A stretch of DNA of 64,000 bases from CAXXHQ01 sp963665265 (GCA_963665265.2 OY762224.2:434001-498000); one strand, 5' to 3'; counted from the first letter of the stretch, positions 52,880 to 62,011 are shown. Program-made: numbers and translations. Notes: generated from the letters alone by a model not told the origin.

Positions 52880-53662
52880 TTACGAGGCGGCTTTTTCCGC
52901 CGCGCCGTATTCGTCGGCCGTCGAAAAGTTCAACGGCACTGCGCCCTCGGGGTTCGCGACGACCCAGATCTCGCCGAACAAGTCGTTCTGTTCGACCAGC
53001 ACGCGGTAGTGGCGAACCAATTCGAGGATGGCCAAAAACATGCCGACGAGTTGCGACTTGTGCATGCCGGGCGCGAACAGCGACTCGAAAGCCAATCGGC
53101 CTTGCTCTTGAAGCTGTTTGTAAATTCGTTCCATGTAAACGTGAATCGGCGTCTCGTCGTAGACGATGTTCGACGGTTTGACCAACTCCCGGGCGCGCAT
53201 CATTCGGCCGAACGCGCTTACCAAGTCCCATAACTCGACCTCGCGGATCGGCTCTTCGGCCAAGTCGCGCCCGCGTCGCGGAAGATCGGTCGCCAGCCGC
53301 GGATAACGTTGCTGCCACTGGCGCCCCTGCTCTTCCAAGACGCTGGCCGCGTCGCGGAACTTTTTGTATTCCAAAAGCCGTTCGACTAATTCCTGGCGCG
53401 GGTCTTCGATCTCTTCGACCGTTTCCTCCTCGTTGCGCGGCAGGGCTTGCTGCGATTTTATTTCGATCAGCAAGCTGGCCAGCGCCAAGAAATCGCCCAC
53501 GGCGTTCACGTCCAGCTCCTTCAGCGTCTCGAGATACAGCATATACTGGTCGGCGATCGCGGCGATCGGGATGTCGATGATATCGACCTCGTGCTTTCGT
53601 ACCAGGTACAAAAGCAGATCGAGCGGGCCGTTAAATATATTCAGATCGACGCGGAAGTCCAT
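52880..53662 (-). CDS. scpA: Segregation and condensation protein A
   Basis: ScpA is the kleisin subunit that bridges SMC heads in the chromosome-organising SMC-ScpAB complex. The N-terminal FNGPLDLLLYLVRKHEVDII, IADQYMLYLE, LDVNAVGDFLALASLLIEIK and the C-terminal winged-helix end (FLAILELVRHYRVLVEQNDL) are diagnostic. The 260-residue length is typical. The last 20 residues are variable. No scpB is next to it. It is divergent from the HIT gene and lies inside the pair of inverted repeats. Confidence 0.94.
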   Translation of the reverse strand: MDFRVDLNIFNGPLDLLLYLVRKHEVDIIDIPIAAIADQYMLYLETLKELDVNAVGDFLALASLLIEIKSQQALPRNEEETVEEIEDPRQELVERLLEYKKFRDAASVLEEQGRQWQQRYPRLATDLPRRGRDLAEEPIREVELWDLVSAFGRMMRARELVKPSNIVYDETPIHVYMERIYKQLQEQGRLAFESLFAPGMHKSQLVGMFLAILELVRHYRVLVEQNDLFGEIWVVANPEGAVPLNFSTADEYGAAEKAAS

Positions 53663-53840
53663 ATCCGGCTCTGGGTTGAGGCTAATAATTCACCGTCCGA
53701 TTGTCCCTGTTGGGCCGTTTTCGTGCAACCTCAATATCCCGCGCGAGGCGTCGCCGAAGTCTCGGGGGTGGTGGCGGAATTTTTCGGCGATCGGTACACT
53801 GGGGGTATCCGAATTCTATGCTCATCGGGAGACATAACCC

Positions 53841-54371
53841 TTGAAATACGAACAACTTTGGGCGCCGTGGCGCCTAGCCTACGTCACCGGCGAACTGGAA
53901 GAGCCTGCCCGGGTTCCTGCCGAAAAACTTCTGCCTGGCGGCGATCCCGAGTGCTTCATATGTCAGGCCGTTACGGGGGGCGACGAACGGAACCGGCTCG
54001 TCATTTTGCATGGCGAACGCACGATCACCCTGTTGAACCGTTTTCCTTATAACAACGGCCATTTGCTCGTCGCCCCGCGAAAGCACCTCGGCCGACTCGA
54101 CGAGTTGGACGACGCGACGCATCTCGAATTGATGCAGACGCTCACGCTGATGACGAAAAAATTGGAGAAAATCATCGCTCCGCAAGGGTTTAACGTCGGT
54201 CTGAACTTGGGGCGGGCCGCCGGAGCGGGCTTGCCTGGCCATCTCCATTGGCATATCGTTCCTCGATGGAACGGCGATACGCACTTCATGCCGATCATGG
54301 AAGGAGTTCGCGTTATTCCGCAATCGCTTGAAGCTCTGTGGGACCTTTTGACCGAAGAACTAAGAAAATAG
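53841..54371 (+). CDS. HIT-domain nucleotide hydrolase/phosphorylase
   Basis: A 176-residue HIT protein of the AP4A-phosphorylase-like group found in many bacteria. LWAPWRLAYVTG at the N-terminus, CFICQAV, LLNRFPYNNGHLLVAPRKHLG, and the histidine triad HLHWHIVPRWNGDTHFMP are characteristic. Such proteins split dinucleoside polyphosphates or adenylylated substrates. The start is a TTG with GGGAG about 11 nt upstream; no in-frame ATG is closer. The GHL10 gene follows 28 bp later and may be co-transcribed. Confidence 0.91.
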   Translation: MKYEQLWAPWRLAYVTGELEEPARVPAEKLLPGGDPECFICQAVTGGDERNRLVILHGERTITLLNRFPYNNGHLLVAPRKHLGRLDELDDATHLELMQTLTLMTKKLEKIIAPQGFNVGLNLGRAAGAGLPGHLHWHIVPRWNGDTHFMPIMEGVRVIPQSLEALWDLLTEELRK

Positions 54372-54399
54372 GCGTCGCATCGGCTCGACGAAACCGCTT

Positions 54400-55512
54400 A
54401 TGCACTTTCTCGGCCTTGCGTTAATCTTGCTTGCGGGGGCGGACGGGGACGTGAAATTCGTTCCCCCTTCGCCCGTCGCCGTCGCGAAACAAAACGACGC
54501 CAAGCCGTTCGCGCTCGGCGTTTGGAATCACTCCGGGCTGGGCGCCTATCCCGGCGATTGGATCGAGTCGGCCAAGCTGCTGCACGACAACGGCTTTACG
54601 ATGATCTTTCCGAACATGCTTTGGGCGGGTTCGGCTCTTTACCCCAGCGAATTGATTCCCCGCAGCTCGGTCTATCGGCAATACGGCGATCAGATCGACG
54701 CTTGTTGCGCCGCCGCGCAAACCTACGGTCTGAAAGTCCACGTTTGGAAAGTCAATTTCAACTTGGCCACCGCCCATGGACAGTTTTTGGATGAGATGAC
54801 TCGGGCGCATCGGACTCAAGTCGACGTGAAGGGGAAGCCGGTCGATTGGCTTTGCCCTTCGCATCCGGAAAACCAAAAACTCGAAACGGAGACGATGCTC
54901 GAAGTTCTGCGGAAATATCCGGTCGACGGACTGCATTTCGATTACATTCGCTATCCCAATTCGAAGTCGTGTTTTTGCGACGGATGCCGCGAGCGATTCG
55001 AGGCGGCTTCGGGAAAAAAAGTCGAGAACTGGCCGACCGATTGCTTTTCCGGCCCGCGAAAGAGGGAATACAATGATTGGCGTTGCGATCAGATAACGAA
55101 ACTCGTGGCGACGGTTCATGCCGAGGCGAAGAAGCTCAAGCCGAGCGTGAAAATTTCGGCGGCCGTCTACGGCGACTATCCTGACTGTCGGGAAGGCGTC
55201 GCGCAAGATTGGGCGAAGTGGGTGCGGGAAGGCTACTTGGACTTCATTTGCCCGATGGACTACACCGACGACGACGCCTACTTCGCTTCGCTTGTGAAGA
55301 AGCAACGCAAGTTGGTCGGCGATCGGACGACGCTTTACGTCGGGGTCGGCGCCACCGCTTGGGAGAAAAAGAAAATGCCGATCGAGCAGGCGCTACGCCA
55401 AATTCAAACGGCGAAGGATTTGGGAGCGGACGGCGCCGTGATTTTCGAGTTTAAGAAGAAATCGGGCGAGACGCTTGTGCCCCGCATTGGCGAAAAAGCG
55501 TTCGTAAAATAA
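54400..55512 (+). CDS. GHL10 (DUF187) glycoside hydrolase-like protein
   Basis: A 370-residue TIM-barrel protein of the glycosyl-hydrolase-like 10 family. ALGVWNHSGLGAYPGDWIES, LHDNGFTMIFPNML, AAQTYGLKVHVWKVNFNL, VDGLHFDYIRYP and YLDFICPMDYTDDD mark successive strands. Relatives may act on glycans including peptidoglycan, though activity is rarely shown. A CFCDGCRERFEA segment with two cysteines after the DYIRYP strand is common in the family. A short hydrophobic N-terminus (FLGLALILLAGADG) suggests export. It follows the HIT gene closely and is followed by the second copy of the inverted repeat. Confidence 0.86.
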   Translation: MHFLGLALILLAGADGDVKFVPPSPVAVAKQNDAKPFALGVWNHSGLGAYPGDWIESAKLLHDNGFTMIFPNMLWAGSALYPSELIPRSSVYRQYGDQIDACCAAAQTYGLKVHVWKVNFNLATAHGQFLDEMTRAHRTQVDVKGKPVDWLCPSHPENQKLETETMLEVLRKYPVDGLHFDYIRYPNSKSCFCDGCRERFEAASGKKVENWPTDCFSGPRKREYNDWRCDQITKLVATVHAEAKKLKPSVKISAAVYGDYPDCREGVAQDWAKWVREGYLDFICPMDYTDDDAYFASLVKKQRKLVGDRTTLYVGVGATAWEKKKMPIEQALRQIQTAKDLGADGAVIFEFKKKSGETLVPRIGEKAFVK

Positions 55513-55525
55513 CCCAAAAGAAATT

Positions 55526-55640
55526 CGACAGGATTAACTGGATGGACAGGATTTTCGTTTATGAAACAGGCTGCCGCGGCTTTCATCCTTCATAATTCAT
55601 CCCTCATCCTTTCTCCGCGTCCTCCGTGCCTCAGCGGTGA
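55526..55640 (-). repeat. Composite dispersed repeat, inverted pair copy 2
   Basis: Reverse complement of the 52711-52819 block, with the same order of parts and only scattered mismatches. Together they bracket scpA, the HIT gene and the GHL10 gene as an invertible 2.8-kb segment. Confidence 0.8.
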
Positions 55641-55695
55641 AAAATTACCTCTGGAATCGTAGCGCAGGCTGTCATTTCGTCAAGCGAATCTTTCC

Positions 55696-56097
55696 ATGAA
55701 TCTATATCGTCTTCTCGCCGATTTGACCGTGTTCACGCATCTGGCGTACGTGCTGTTCGTATTGCTCGGAGCGGCGGCGATTTTCGTCGGGCGGTTACGC
55801 GGTTGGAGTTGGATTCGCAACTTCTATTTTCGCGCGGCCCATCTGGCGGCGATCGGCTTCGTGGCCGTCGAAGGAGCGTTCCACATTCAATGCCCATTGA
55901 CCGCCTTGGAAGACTTCTTGCGAATCAAGGCGGGCGAGACGATCACGCAGGGAACGTTCATCGGCCGACTCGCCCATGAACTCGTTTTTCTCGACGTTCC
56001 GCAAAAGACGATGGACGTCGTTTACGTTTTCTTCGGGCTCTTCGTCTTGCTCACGATTTTTCTCATTCCGCCGCGGTGGCCGAAAAAGGGGAAGTAG
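55696..56097 (+). CDS. DUF2784 membrane protein
   Basis: A 133-residue protein with four predicted helices. The opening LYRLLADLTVFTHLAYVLFV, the RNFYFRAAHLAAIGFVAVEG segment, the CPLTALEDFLR motif near residue 66, and the final VVYVFFGLFVLLTIFLIPPR all fit DUF2784. Function is unknown for the whole family. No clear ribosome site precedes the ATG. It is convergent with the next, minus-strand operon. Confidence 0.9.
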   Translation: MNLYRLLADLTVFTHLAYVLFVLLGAAAIFVGRLRGWSWIRNFYFRAAHLAAIGFVAVEGAFHIQCPLTALEDFLRIKAGETITQGTFIGRLAHELVFLDVPQKTMDVVYVFFGLFVLLTIFLIPPRWPKKGK

Positions 56098-56142
56098 GCG
56101 CCGTCTGTCGAGGGCGGAGTTTCTTATTCTCGCCATTACGAT

Positions 56143-57522
56143 TTAGGCGAAAATCTCCGTGCCGAGTTTTCGGGGCGCTGGGAATTCGGCGTCGCAACGG
56201 GCGCAGAGTTCCCGATCGCGCGGCGTTCGCTTTCCGCAACTTGGACAGGTCTCTAATGCCGGCCAGCGACGATGCAAACGATAGCCGACGTAGCCGGGCA
56301 GTCCGAAGAGAAAAACGAAGACGGCCCAAACGACCGTGTACGGCTGCTTGAATTTTCGTTGGCGGCGGACGCAGAATACGGCGCAGAGAGCGGAAATGAC
56401 GGCCACGATATAGACGGCCGGGCGAACGCGGTATCGTTCGTGCATATCCACTGGGAAGCCGCGAGTGTTGGGAACCGAGGAAGGACCGGAAAGGCCGAAG
56501 AGGTCGGTGAACGAAGGGCAAAACGCGGCGTGTAGGATCGTGCTTTTGACGGTGGGCCAACTTTCCGCTCGCAGGTCATATTTCTTCGTCTGCGTGATTT
56601 TGCCGTCGGCGTCATAAGAGACGGACCGATCGCGTGAGTAGACCAAGAGACTGCGATCCGCTCGGCCAAGCATGCCGAGCGCCTCGTCGCGGAATTCATC
56701 TGGAAGAACGAATCGTCGTTTGGCGTCTTCGCCGAGCTTAAAAATGACGACTGCGTTTTTTGTGCGATAGCTGACCGAGTTTGCATCTCCCCTTTGCCAG
56801 CCGAACCGTTTTACTTCAATGATTCCGTCGTCGTTGGCCAGGACGCGGATAGAGCGATCAAAGAAATTAACTTCATAGATGCGTTTTGAATTGTAGAAGA
56901 TGACGGCGGGAGAGCTGGACGGTCTAACGTAGGCCACTCCGAGCTGAATATGTTGGAAATCAAACTCCAAACTGCTCTTGCATGCCGCGTTGACGGGAAT
57001 CCGCTCGTCGCGAGGCGGCTTGGTTTCGCTAAATCCTTTCAATCCGATATAGCCGATTCGCGACGGACCTTTGCAGCCGATGAGATACCCGGAGTCGTTC
57101 GATTTGTCTTCAGGCAGAAAAAACCATTGGCAGTCGTCATCGACGCCGGCCCAGCGGCCGAATCCTTTGCCTTGGGTTTTACCGTCGAAATCGGCTGTAC
57201 GTCTGAAGATCGCGTCGCCCCCCGAGGCGTAGGTTTTTGGCAACGGGTTTCCGTCCAGGTCGGTCAACGTTTTGTCGGACGTTTCGTGCGTGACGGTTTC
57301 GATAGCCTGTACAAAACTAACGTTTTTTAAATTGAGGTCGCTCACATGATCCCAGTCGACCGCCAGCGTTAGTTCTTGAAAACAATAATCGTCGTCCAAC
57401 GGGCGAGAATTGAACGGGGTCGTCCAGATAAATTGAACGACGAATTCATAAACGAGGTCGAACCCGAACGCCAATAGGCAAGCGAGGAGCAAACGGCAAG
57501 CGAGATTTCTTTTTGAGTTCAT
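56143..57522 (-). CDS. Membrane protein with zinc ribbon, paralogue of the sensor part of the next gene
   Basis: A 459-residue protein with a signal-anchor helix (about 8-30), a large beta-rich outer domain (about 35-365) and two more helices (VYIVAVISALCAVFCV, VVWAVFVFLFGLPGYVGYRL). The C-terminal cytoplasmic zinc ribbon reads ETCPSCGKRTPRDRELCARC. The outer domain has propeller-like pieces (RIGYIGLKGFSETKPP, IYEVNFFDRSIRVLANDDGI). The neighbouring gene starts with the same architecture and continues into an ABC permease. AAGGGG before the ATG is a fair ribosome site. Family unknown; probably a sensory or regulatory partner of the transporter. Confidence 0.82.
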   Translation of the reverse strand: MNSKRNLACRLLLACLLAFGFDLVYEFVVQFIWTTPFNSRPLDDDYCFQELTLAVDWDHVSDLNLKNVSFVQAIETVTHETSDKTLTDLDGNPLPKTYASGGDAIFRRTADFDGKTQGKGFGRWAGVDDDCQWFFLPEDKSNDSGYLIGCKGPSRIGYIGLKGFSETKPPRDERIPVNAACKSSLEFDFQHIQLGVAYVRPSSSPAVIFYNSKRIYEVNFFDRSIRVLANDDGIIEVKRFGWQRGDANSVSYRTKNAVVIFKLGEDAKRRFVLPDEFRDEALGMLGRADRSLLVYSRDRSVSYDADGKITQTKKYDLRAESWPTVKSTILHAAFCPSFTDLFGLSGPSSVPNTRGFPVDMHERYRVRPAVYIVAVISALCAVFCVRRQRKFKQPYTVVWAVFVFLFGLPGYVGYRLHRRWPALETCPSCGKRTPRDRELCARCDAEFPAPRKLGTEIFA

Positions 57523-57535
57523 GATAATTCCCCTT

Positions 57536-59755
57536 TTAGCTATAATCTCGCGAGCGGACGACCTGCAAAATGCAGATGACGTAAACGGCGGAGCCGACCG
57601 CAGTCAAGGCGACGACGGCCGTTGATGAGGAGTCAATATTTAATCCCTGTGCGATCTGCGATCCGAAGCCTGCGTAGAGAATGCCGGCGACGAGCGGAAA
57701 TAGTCGGGAGCCGTACCATCGCGCGGGACGGATTCCGGAGAGAAACGCGCCGAAATAGACGAGCGAAAGCGCCGTCAGTCCTTCCCAATATTCGCGCGAC
57801 ATTTGCCAGGAGAACGGGCCGCCGTAACGGCTCGGCCGAGTCGCGAGATAAACGTACGCGAGCATTGCCGCCGAAGTAATAAGGAAGTAGATGGCGGCGC
57901 CGACGAGGAGCTTGGCGGCAATGATATTTCGACGAGTCGCGGGACGATGAAGCAAAAAGAGCCAATTGCGCCGCCTCGATTCGGAGGTCGATTGCCAAAG
58001 GCCGAGGATTGCGGCGAAAGCGATCGCGGTAATTGCGGGAAAGCCGCCGTCATACTCGAGGAACGGAACGTGGCCGGCGGCGCCGTCGCTCAGTTCGCCG
58101 AGGTCGCCGGTAAAACTCAGGATGAGCAAGGCGTAAATTACCACCGCGGCGCAGACGATCCATCGCGTTTCTCGCAGTTCTTTGCGAAGCATCGCGACGA
58201 ACGCGCTCGTTTTTTTCGCCGAATCTTTTTTTGCGACGCCCGAGAATGCATTGGCGGATGGCGTTGCGACTGCCGTTTCCCTTGTTTTCGGGAAAGCGGC
58301 TTGTTGCGTTCGAGGCGACGTTGCGATAATTTCCGAAGCGTTTTGCGAGAGAATTTCAGCTCCGTTCATTTCGGGCGGAGGAAACTCGGCGCCGCAGCAT
58401 GCGCAGCGTTCTCGATCGCGCGGCGTCGTTTTGCCGCATATCGGGCAAGTTTCAAACGGCGGACGACGCACGTAGAGGCGATAACCGAAGTAGCCGGGCA
58501 GCCCGAGCAGGAAGACGAGGCCGCCCCAGGCGAGCGCATGCGGCCCGCGGAGCTTTTTTTGACGGCGATAACAGGCCCCGCCTGAGACAAGCGAAACGGC
58601 GAAAATTGCCGCGAATTCCCAAGCGAAGCTAGCTTTCGAATCATCGAACGTCACGGAGCTGTTGGCGTTGTCGGAAACGCCATAGTAAAGTTGCGTCGCA
58701 ATGAAAATCGGAGACGGCATGACGACCGGTAACAGGACGCGATCGGCTAGGTTGTTTTTCTCCGGCTCGGCAATCTTAACCGAGCGGCTGCGAATGAATT
58801 TCCCGTCGGCGTCGTACCAGGCGGCTCGCGGAACTTGATTTCTGGAGTCCGTTTTCGCCGTAAGGAGATATTCTGAATCGCGCAAGACGTAAAACGCCAA
58901 GTCGCTTTTACGAAACTCTTCCGGAATCTCCAGCGTCTTTTGCGACTTGTCTTTGTTAAAAATTAGGAGGAGTTGTTTCTCGGTCCTTGCGCCGACGCCA
59001 AATTCCAGTTTTCCTAGATCATTCGGATCGCTAGGCGTATTTAGCCACACGCTGGATATACTAATGACGCCCTGCTTTTCTAGAATTGACTCAGCTTTTC
59101 TTGCGGCGAGGTCAATTTGCACTACTCCGCTTTTGCCAAAGAGAAGTAAACGCTCGGAGTGATCGTTCGGCATTCGCCAGCGTTGCTGGTAAATGTCGTA
59201 TTGGCCGCATGAAAAGTAATTGCTTGGCGAGGGTTTTTCGGTTGAGAATCCGTTCTTTCCGATGTAGCCGATCACGCGTTTGCTTTCTCGGCTAAAGCCG
59301 ATGAGATAGCTTCTTGCTTCCGGGAGAGGTTCAAGGGCGAAAAACCAAACTTCACGCTTTGCGACTTCACCTGGGAGAAAAATGTAGGTGAACTCGCAGG
59401 AGCGAGAGCGGTTGGAGTGAATTATTCGCAACGGTCCGGAGAAATCGCCTGCCTCAGGCAAGACTCCCGCTCGTTTTGACGGATCGCCCGCATCGTGCAT
59501 ATCCGTCTTTTCGCCTGCAAGCGTGGCGTAGGAGTAGGACGGCGTCAAAGGACTGTTGTCGGAAATATGAGTTTGAACGACGGTTCGACCGTCGCTCAAC
59601 GGAACGATCGCAATGTTTGAATCGAAGTTCGTAAAAAACGAGCTGAGCGTCGCTCCGAAAACAAGAATTATTATGGCGGCGTAAACGGCTTCGGCACCGC
59701 AGGCTAGGATGAATACGGACGCGGCCGAGCGGAACGTAAAACGACCAGTGTTCAT
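57536..59755 (-). CDS. Sensor-like membrane/zinc-ribbon protein fused to ABC-2 permease
   Basis: A 739-residue fusion. Residues 1-470 repeat the architecture of the downstream paralogue: anchor helix, beta-rich outer domain, two helices with LVFLLGLPGYFGYRLYVR, and zinc ribbon ETCPICGKTTPRDRERCACC. A Ser/Ala/Thr linker (about 475-515) leads to an ABC-2 permease (about 520-739) opening with MLRKELRETRW and including LGLWQSTSESRRRNWLFLLH and ATRRNIIAAKLLVGAAIYF. That permease is a paralogue of the stand-alone one upstream. AGGAGGG before the ATG is a strong ribosome site. The gene is 10 bp after its neighbour, in one operon with the ATPase. Substrate unknown. Confidence 0.88.
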   Translation of the reverse strand: MNTGRFTFRSAASVFILACGAEAVYAAIIILVFGATLSSFFTNFDSNIAIVPLSDGRTVVQTHISDNSPLTPSYSYATLAGEKTDMHDAGDPSKRAGVLPEAGDFSGPLRIIHSNRSRSCEFTYIFLPGEVAKREVWFFALEPLPEARSYLIGFSRESKRVIGYIGKNGFSTEKPSPSNYFSCGQYDIYQQRWRMPNDHSERLLLFGKSGVVQIDLAARKAESILEKQGVISISSVWLNTPSDPNDLGKLEFGVGARTEKQLLLIFNKDKSQKTLEIPEEFRKSDLAFYVLRDSEYLLTAKTDSRNQVPRAAWYDADGKFIRSRSVKIAEPEKNNLADRVLLPVVMPSPIFIATQLYYGVSDNANSSVTFDDSKASFAWEFAAIFAVSLVSGGACYRRQKKLRGPHALAWGGLVFLLGLPGYFGYRLYVRRPPFETCPICGKTTPRDRERCACCGAEFPPPEMNGAEILSQNASEIIATSPRTQQAAFPKTRETAVATPSANAFSGVAKKDSAKKTSAFVAMLRKELRETRWIVCAAVVIYALLILSFTGDLGELSDGAAGHVPFLEYDGGFPAITAIAFAAILGLWQSTSESRRRNWLFLLHRPATRRNIIAAKLLVGAAIYFLITSAAMLAYVYLATRPSRYGGPFSWQMSREYWEGLTALSLVYFGAFLSGIRPARWYGSRLFPLVAGILYAGFGSQIAQGLNIDSSSTAVVALTAVGSAVYVICILQVVRSRDYS

Positions 59756-59765
59756 AATGCCCTCC

Positions 59766-60434
59766 TTAGCTAAAATCCCGCGTTCGCATGAAGTGGAAAA
59801 TGCAAACGACGCAGGCGCCGTTCCATAGAGTCGCCGCCGCCCAATAGGCAGGAGTAAACGAACCAGCTCCTAAGTCGTCGCTAAGCAAATAGAAAATTAA
59901 TGCTGCGGCAAAGAGCGGGAGTAATCGACTGCCGTGCCAACGCGCGGGCCGAGTTCCGGAAAAAAACGCTCCGAAGTAGAACGGCGTTACGACGCAAGCG
60001 TCTTGCCAAGAGCCGACCGTCATATGCCATTCGAAGGGCGAGGGGTGCGTTCCCGGCGTCGCGGCCCAGGCGGCGAAGATCAAAATCGCGGCCGCCGGCA
60101 AGGCGAAGGCGATCGCGGCGCCGGCAACCAGCTTGGCCGCGATAATTCTTCGGCGTGCCGCCGGATGATGCAAGAGAAAGAGCCAGGTTCGATGGCGCGA
60201 TTCGGAGGTCGATTGCCAAAGGCCGAGCGCGGAAAAAAAGGCGAACGTTATGCCGCCGAAGTACCCTGGAAAGTTACCGCCCAGGAAAGGAATTTCTTCG
60301 GCGGAGCCTGCATTCGGGCTTGTCGTCCCCATGTTTCTGACGTCGGTGAAGATGACGTAGCCGTAGGCGAGCGCCGCGACGGCCGCGATCCACCACGTTT
60401 CTCGCAGCTCTTTATATATCATCGCCCGAAACAT
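59766..60434 (-). CDS. ABC-2 type transporter permease
   Basis: A 222-residue permease with about six helices. IYKELRETWW at the N-terminus, the coupling segment LGLWQSTSESRHRTWLFLLH, AARRRIIAAKLVAGAAIAF, and the ending CIFHFMRTRDFS match the permease part of the next gene throughout, so the two arose by duplication. The start at 60434 (MFRAMIYKEL) has AGGGA 8 nt upstream. Longer readings run into the GGATGA-type repeat at 60491-60566 and are rejected. It probably pairs with the ATPase encoded upstream at 60571-61485. Confidence 0.86.
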   Translation of the reverse strand: MFRAMIYKELRETWWIAAVAALAYGYVIFTDVRNMGTTSPNAGSAEEIPFLGGNFPGYFGGITFAFFSALGLWQSTSESRHRTWLFLLHHPAARRRIIAAKLVAGAAIAFALPAAAILIFAAWAATPGTHPSPFEWHMTVGSWQDACVVTPFYFGAFFSGTRPARWHGSRLLPLFAAALIFYLLSDDLGAGSFTPAYWAAATLWNGACVVCIFHFMRTRDFS

Positions 60435-60490
60435 ATGGCGTTCCCTATTCATGCGTTTCGCGTAAAGTTGACTACTCTCGACGAGGCCAA

Positions 60491-60566
60491 GGACGAAGGA
60501 GGAGGGATGAAGGATGGAAGACGAACATAAAACCTTCATCCCTCATTCTTCATAATTCATCCTTTT
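60491..60566 (-). repeat. GGATGA-type dispersed repeat
   Basis: GGAGGGATGAAGGATGGA is followed by an inverted TTCATCCCTCATTCTTCAT part. It lies between the ATPase and permease genes and is related to the blocks at 52711, 55526 and 61553. Confidence 0.65.
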
Positions 60567-60570
60567 TCGT

Positions 60571-61485
60571 TCACTCGGCGTCGGCGAAGATGGCCAGCGG
60601 TTTTCTCGGGCCGCGGGTGTAACTGATGAACGCGTCCTCGAGGTTCATTTCGATCTCTTCGATCGCAAGCGGCTTAAGCTTTTCGAGCGTTTCGCGCTTC
60701 GCCTCGTCGTAGTCGACGACGATCAACTCGGCCTTGCAACCCGTCCGCTCGGCGCCGATTAGGCCGGGAATGGCCGGAATTTCCGGCGCCTCGCTCGGAA
60801 ATTCGACGACCAACCGGCGGACGGCGTTTTTAAACCGCTCCGTTGTGCAATCGACGCGCAGCACGCCGTCAACCAAAATGCCGATGCGGTCGGCCACCCG
60901 CTCCACGTCGTTTAGAATATGCGAACTGAAAAGGATGGTGCGGCCCTTTCGTTGGATAATTTGGATCATCGACTCCAAAAAGTCGCGGCGAACGACGGTA
61001 TCGAGTCCGAGCGTCGGGTCGTCGAGGATAAGCAGCTCCGGATCGGTCGCCACGACCAGGGCCAGGGCGACTTGCGCGCGCTGCCCGTTGGAAAGGCGTT
61101 TGATTTTCGCTTTCAAGGAGATGCCGAAGTGGTCGAGGATTTTTGCCAGCAGATCGTCGTTCCATTTTTCGTAGAACGCGCGGCTGAAGCGGACCGCTTC
61201 GCCGACGGTCATCCAGCGATAGAGCGGATGTCCTTCGGCCAGGTAGCCGATGCGAGCGCGGGTCTCGGGACGAAGGCTTTGCGAGTCCTCGTCGAGGAGT
61301 TCCGAGCGTCCGACGTCGGGATGGACCATGCCGAGCAACATTTTGATGGTGGTCGATTTGCCCGCCCCGTTGCGGCCCAAAAAACCGTAGACCGTTCCTT
61401 GCGGGACGCGTAAATCGAGCGAATTGACGACGGCACGGCCGTCGTAGAATTTCGTAAGTTTATGCGTAACGATCGCGTCGGACAT
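60571..61485 (-). CDS. ABC transporter ATP-binding protein
   Basis: A 304-residue ATPase of the ABC-2/YtrB-like class that powers the permeases downstream. Walker A is GRNGAGKST, the signature is RLSNGQRAQ (LSNGQ in place of LSGGQ), and Walker B is LLILDDPTLGLD, where the usual catalytic Glu is Asp. The switch His is in LFSSHILNDVERVAD. The C-terminal 80 residues are a family-specific tail. AGGAGG lies 9 nt before the ATG at 61485. The gene order GntR regulator, ATPase, permease mirrors Bacillus ytr operons. Confidence 0.93.
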   Translation of the reverse strand: MSDAIVTHKLTKFYDGRAVVNSLDLRVPQGTVYGFLGRNGAGKSTTIKMLLGMVHPDVGRSELLDEDSQSLRPETRARIGYLAEGHPLYRWMTVGEAVRFSRAFYEKWNDDLLAKILDHFGISLKAKIKRLSNGQRAQVALALVVATDPELLILDDPTLGLDTVVRRDFLESMIQIIQRKGRTILFSSHILNDVERVADRIGILVDGVLRVDCTTERFKNAVRRLVVEFPSEAPEIPAIPGLIGAERTGCKAELIVVDYDEAKRETLEKLKPLAIEEIEMNLEDAFISYTRGPRKPLAIFADAE

Positions 61486-61552
61486 GATGAAAAGCCTCCT
61501 GCGTCTATTTGCGTTTCCGCCGCTCGCCAAATGGTTCGACTGATGATAAGTC

Positions 61553-61626
61553 GAAGGATGAGGGATGAATTATGAAGGATGAAAATGCGCGAATTTCATC
61601 CTTCGCCCCTCATCCTTCATCCTTTT
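61553..61626. repeat. GGATGA-type repeat forming a long hairpin
   Basis: A GGATGAGGGATGAATTATGA part faces an inverted CATCCTTCGCCCCTCATCC part. It separates the gntR stop from the ATPase start and encodes the last codons of gntR. As RNA it could form a stem inside the operon transcript. Confidence 0.65.
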
Positions 61627-62011
61627 TCTTTCGCCACTGATACCGTTCGATTCGTTCGCGGAAGAGGTCGGTCGCCTCTTCGGCGGTAAAGCCCAGATGG
61701 ACCGCCTCGGTGAGGAATCGGTCGAGCGACTCATGGAGTCGCTCCTTGCGAGCTTTTTTGGTTAGTTCGTCTTTAGGCTTGGCGACGAAGGCGCCTAGCC
61801 CCTGCCGCATGACGATCGCCCCGTCCTGCTCCAATTCGGCGTAGGCGCGGACGACGGTGTTCGGATTGATCAACAATTCGCGCGACAGCTCGCGGACTGA
61901 GGGGAGCTTTTGTTCGGGCGAAAGGCGACCGCGCGCGACGGCCTCGCGGATCTGTTCGATCAACTGCCGGTAGATCGGCGTTCGACTTGCGGGATCGATT
62001 TGAAATTCCAT
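61610..62011 (-). CDS. GntR-family regulator, YtrA type
   Basis: A 133-residue repressor-type protein with an N-terminal winged helix (IYRQLIEQIREAVARGRLSP, LPSVRELSRELLINPNTVVRAYAELEQDG) and only a short helical tail in place of a ligand domain, which defines the YtrA subfamily. These usually control an adjacent ABC transporter operon, as here. A GTATC palindrome lies 15-37 bp upstream of its ATG and is a likely autoregulatory operator. The final residues KKDEG come from the GGATGA repeat. Confidence 0.92.
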   Translation of the reverse strand: MEFQIDPASRTPIYRQLIEQIREAVARGRLSPEQKLPSVRELSRELLINPNTVVRAYAELEQDGAIVMRQGLGAFVAKPKDELTKKARKERLHESLDRFLTEAVHLGFTAEEATDLFRERIERYQWRKKKDEG

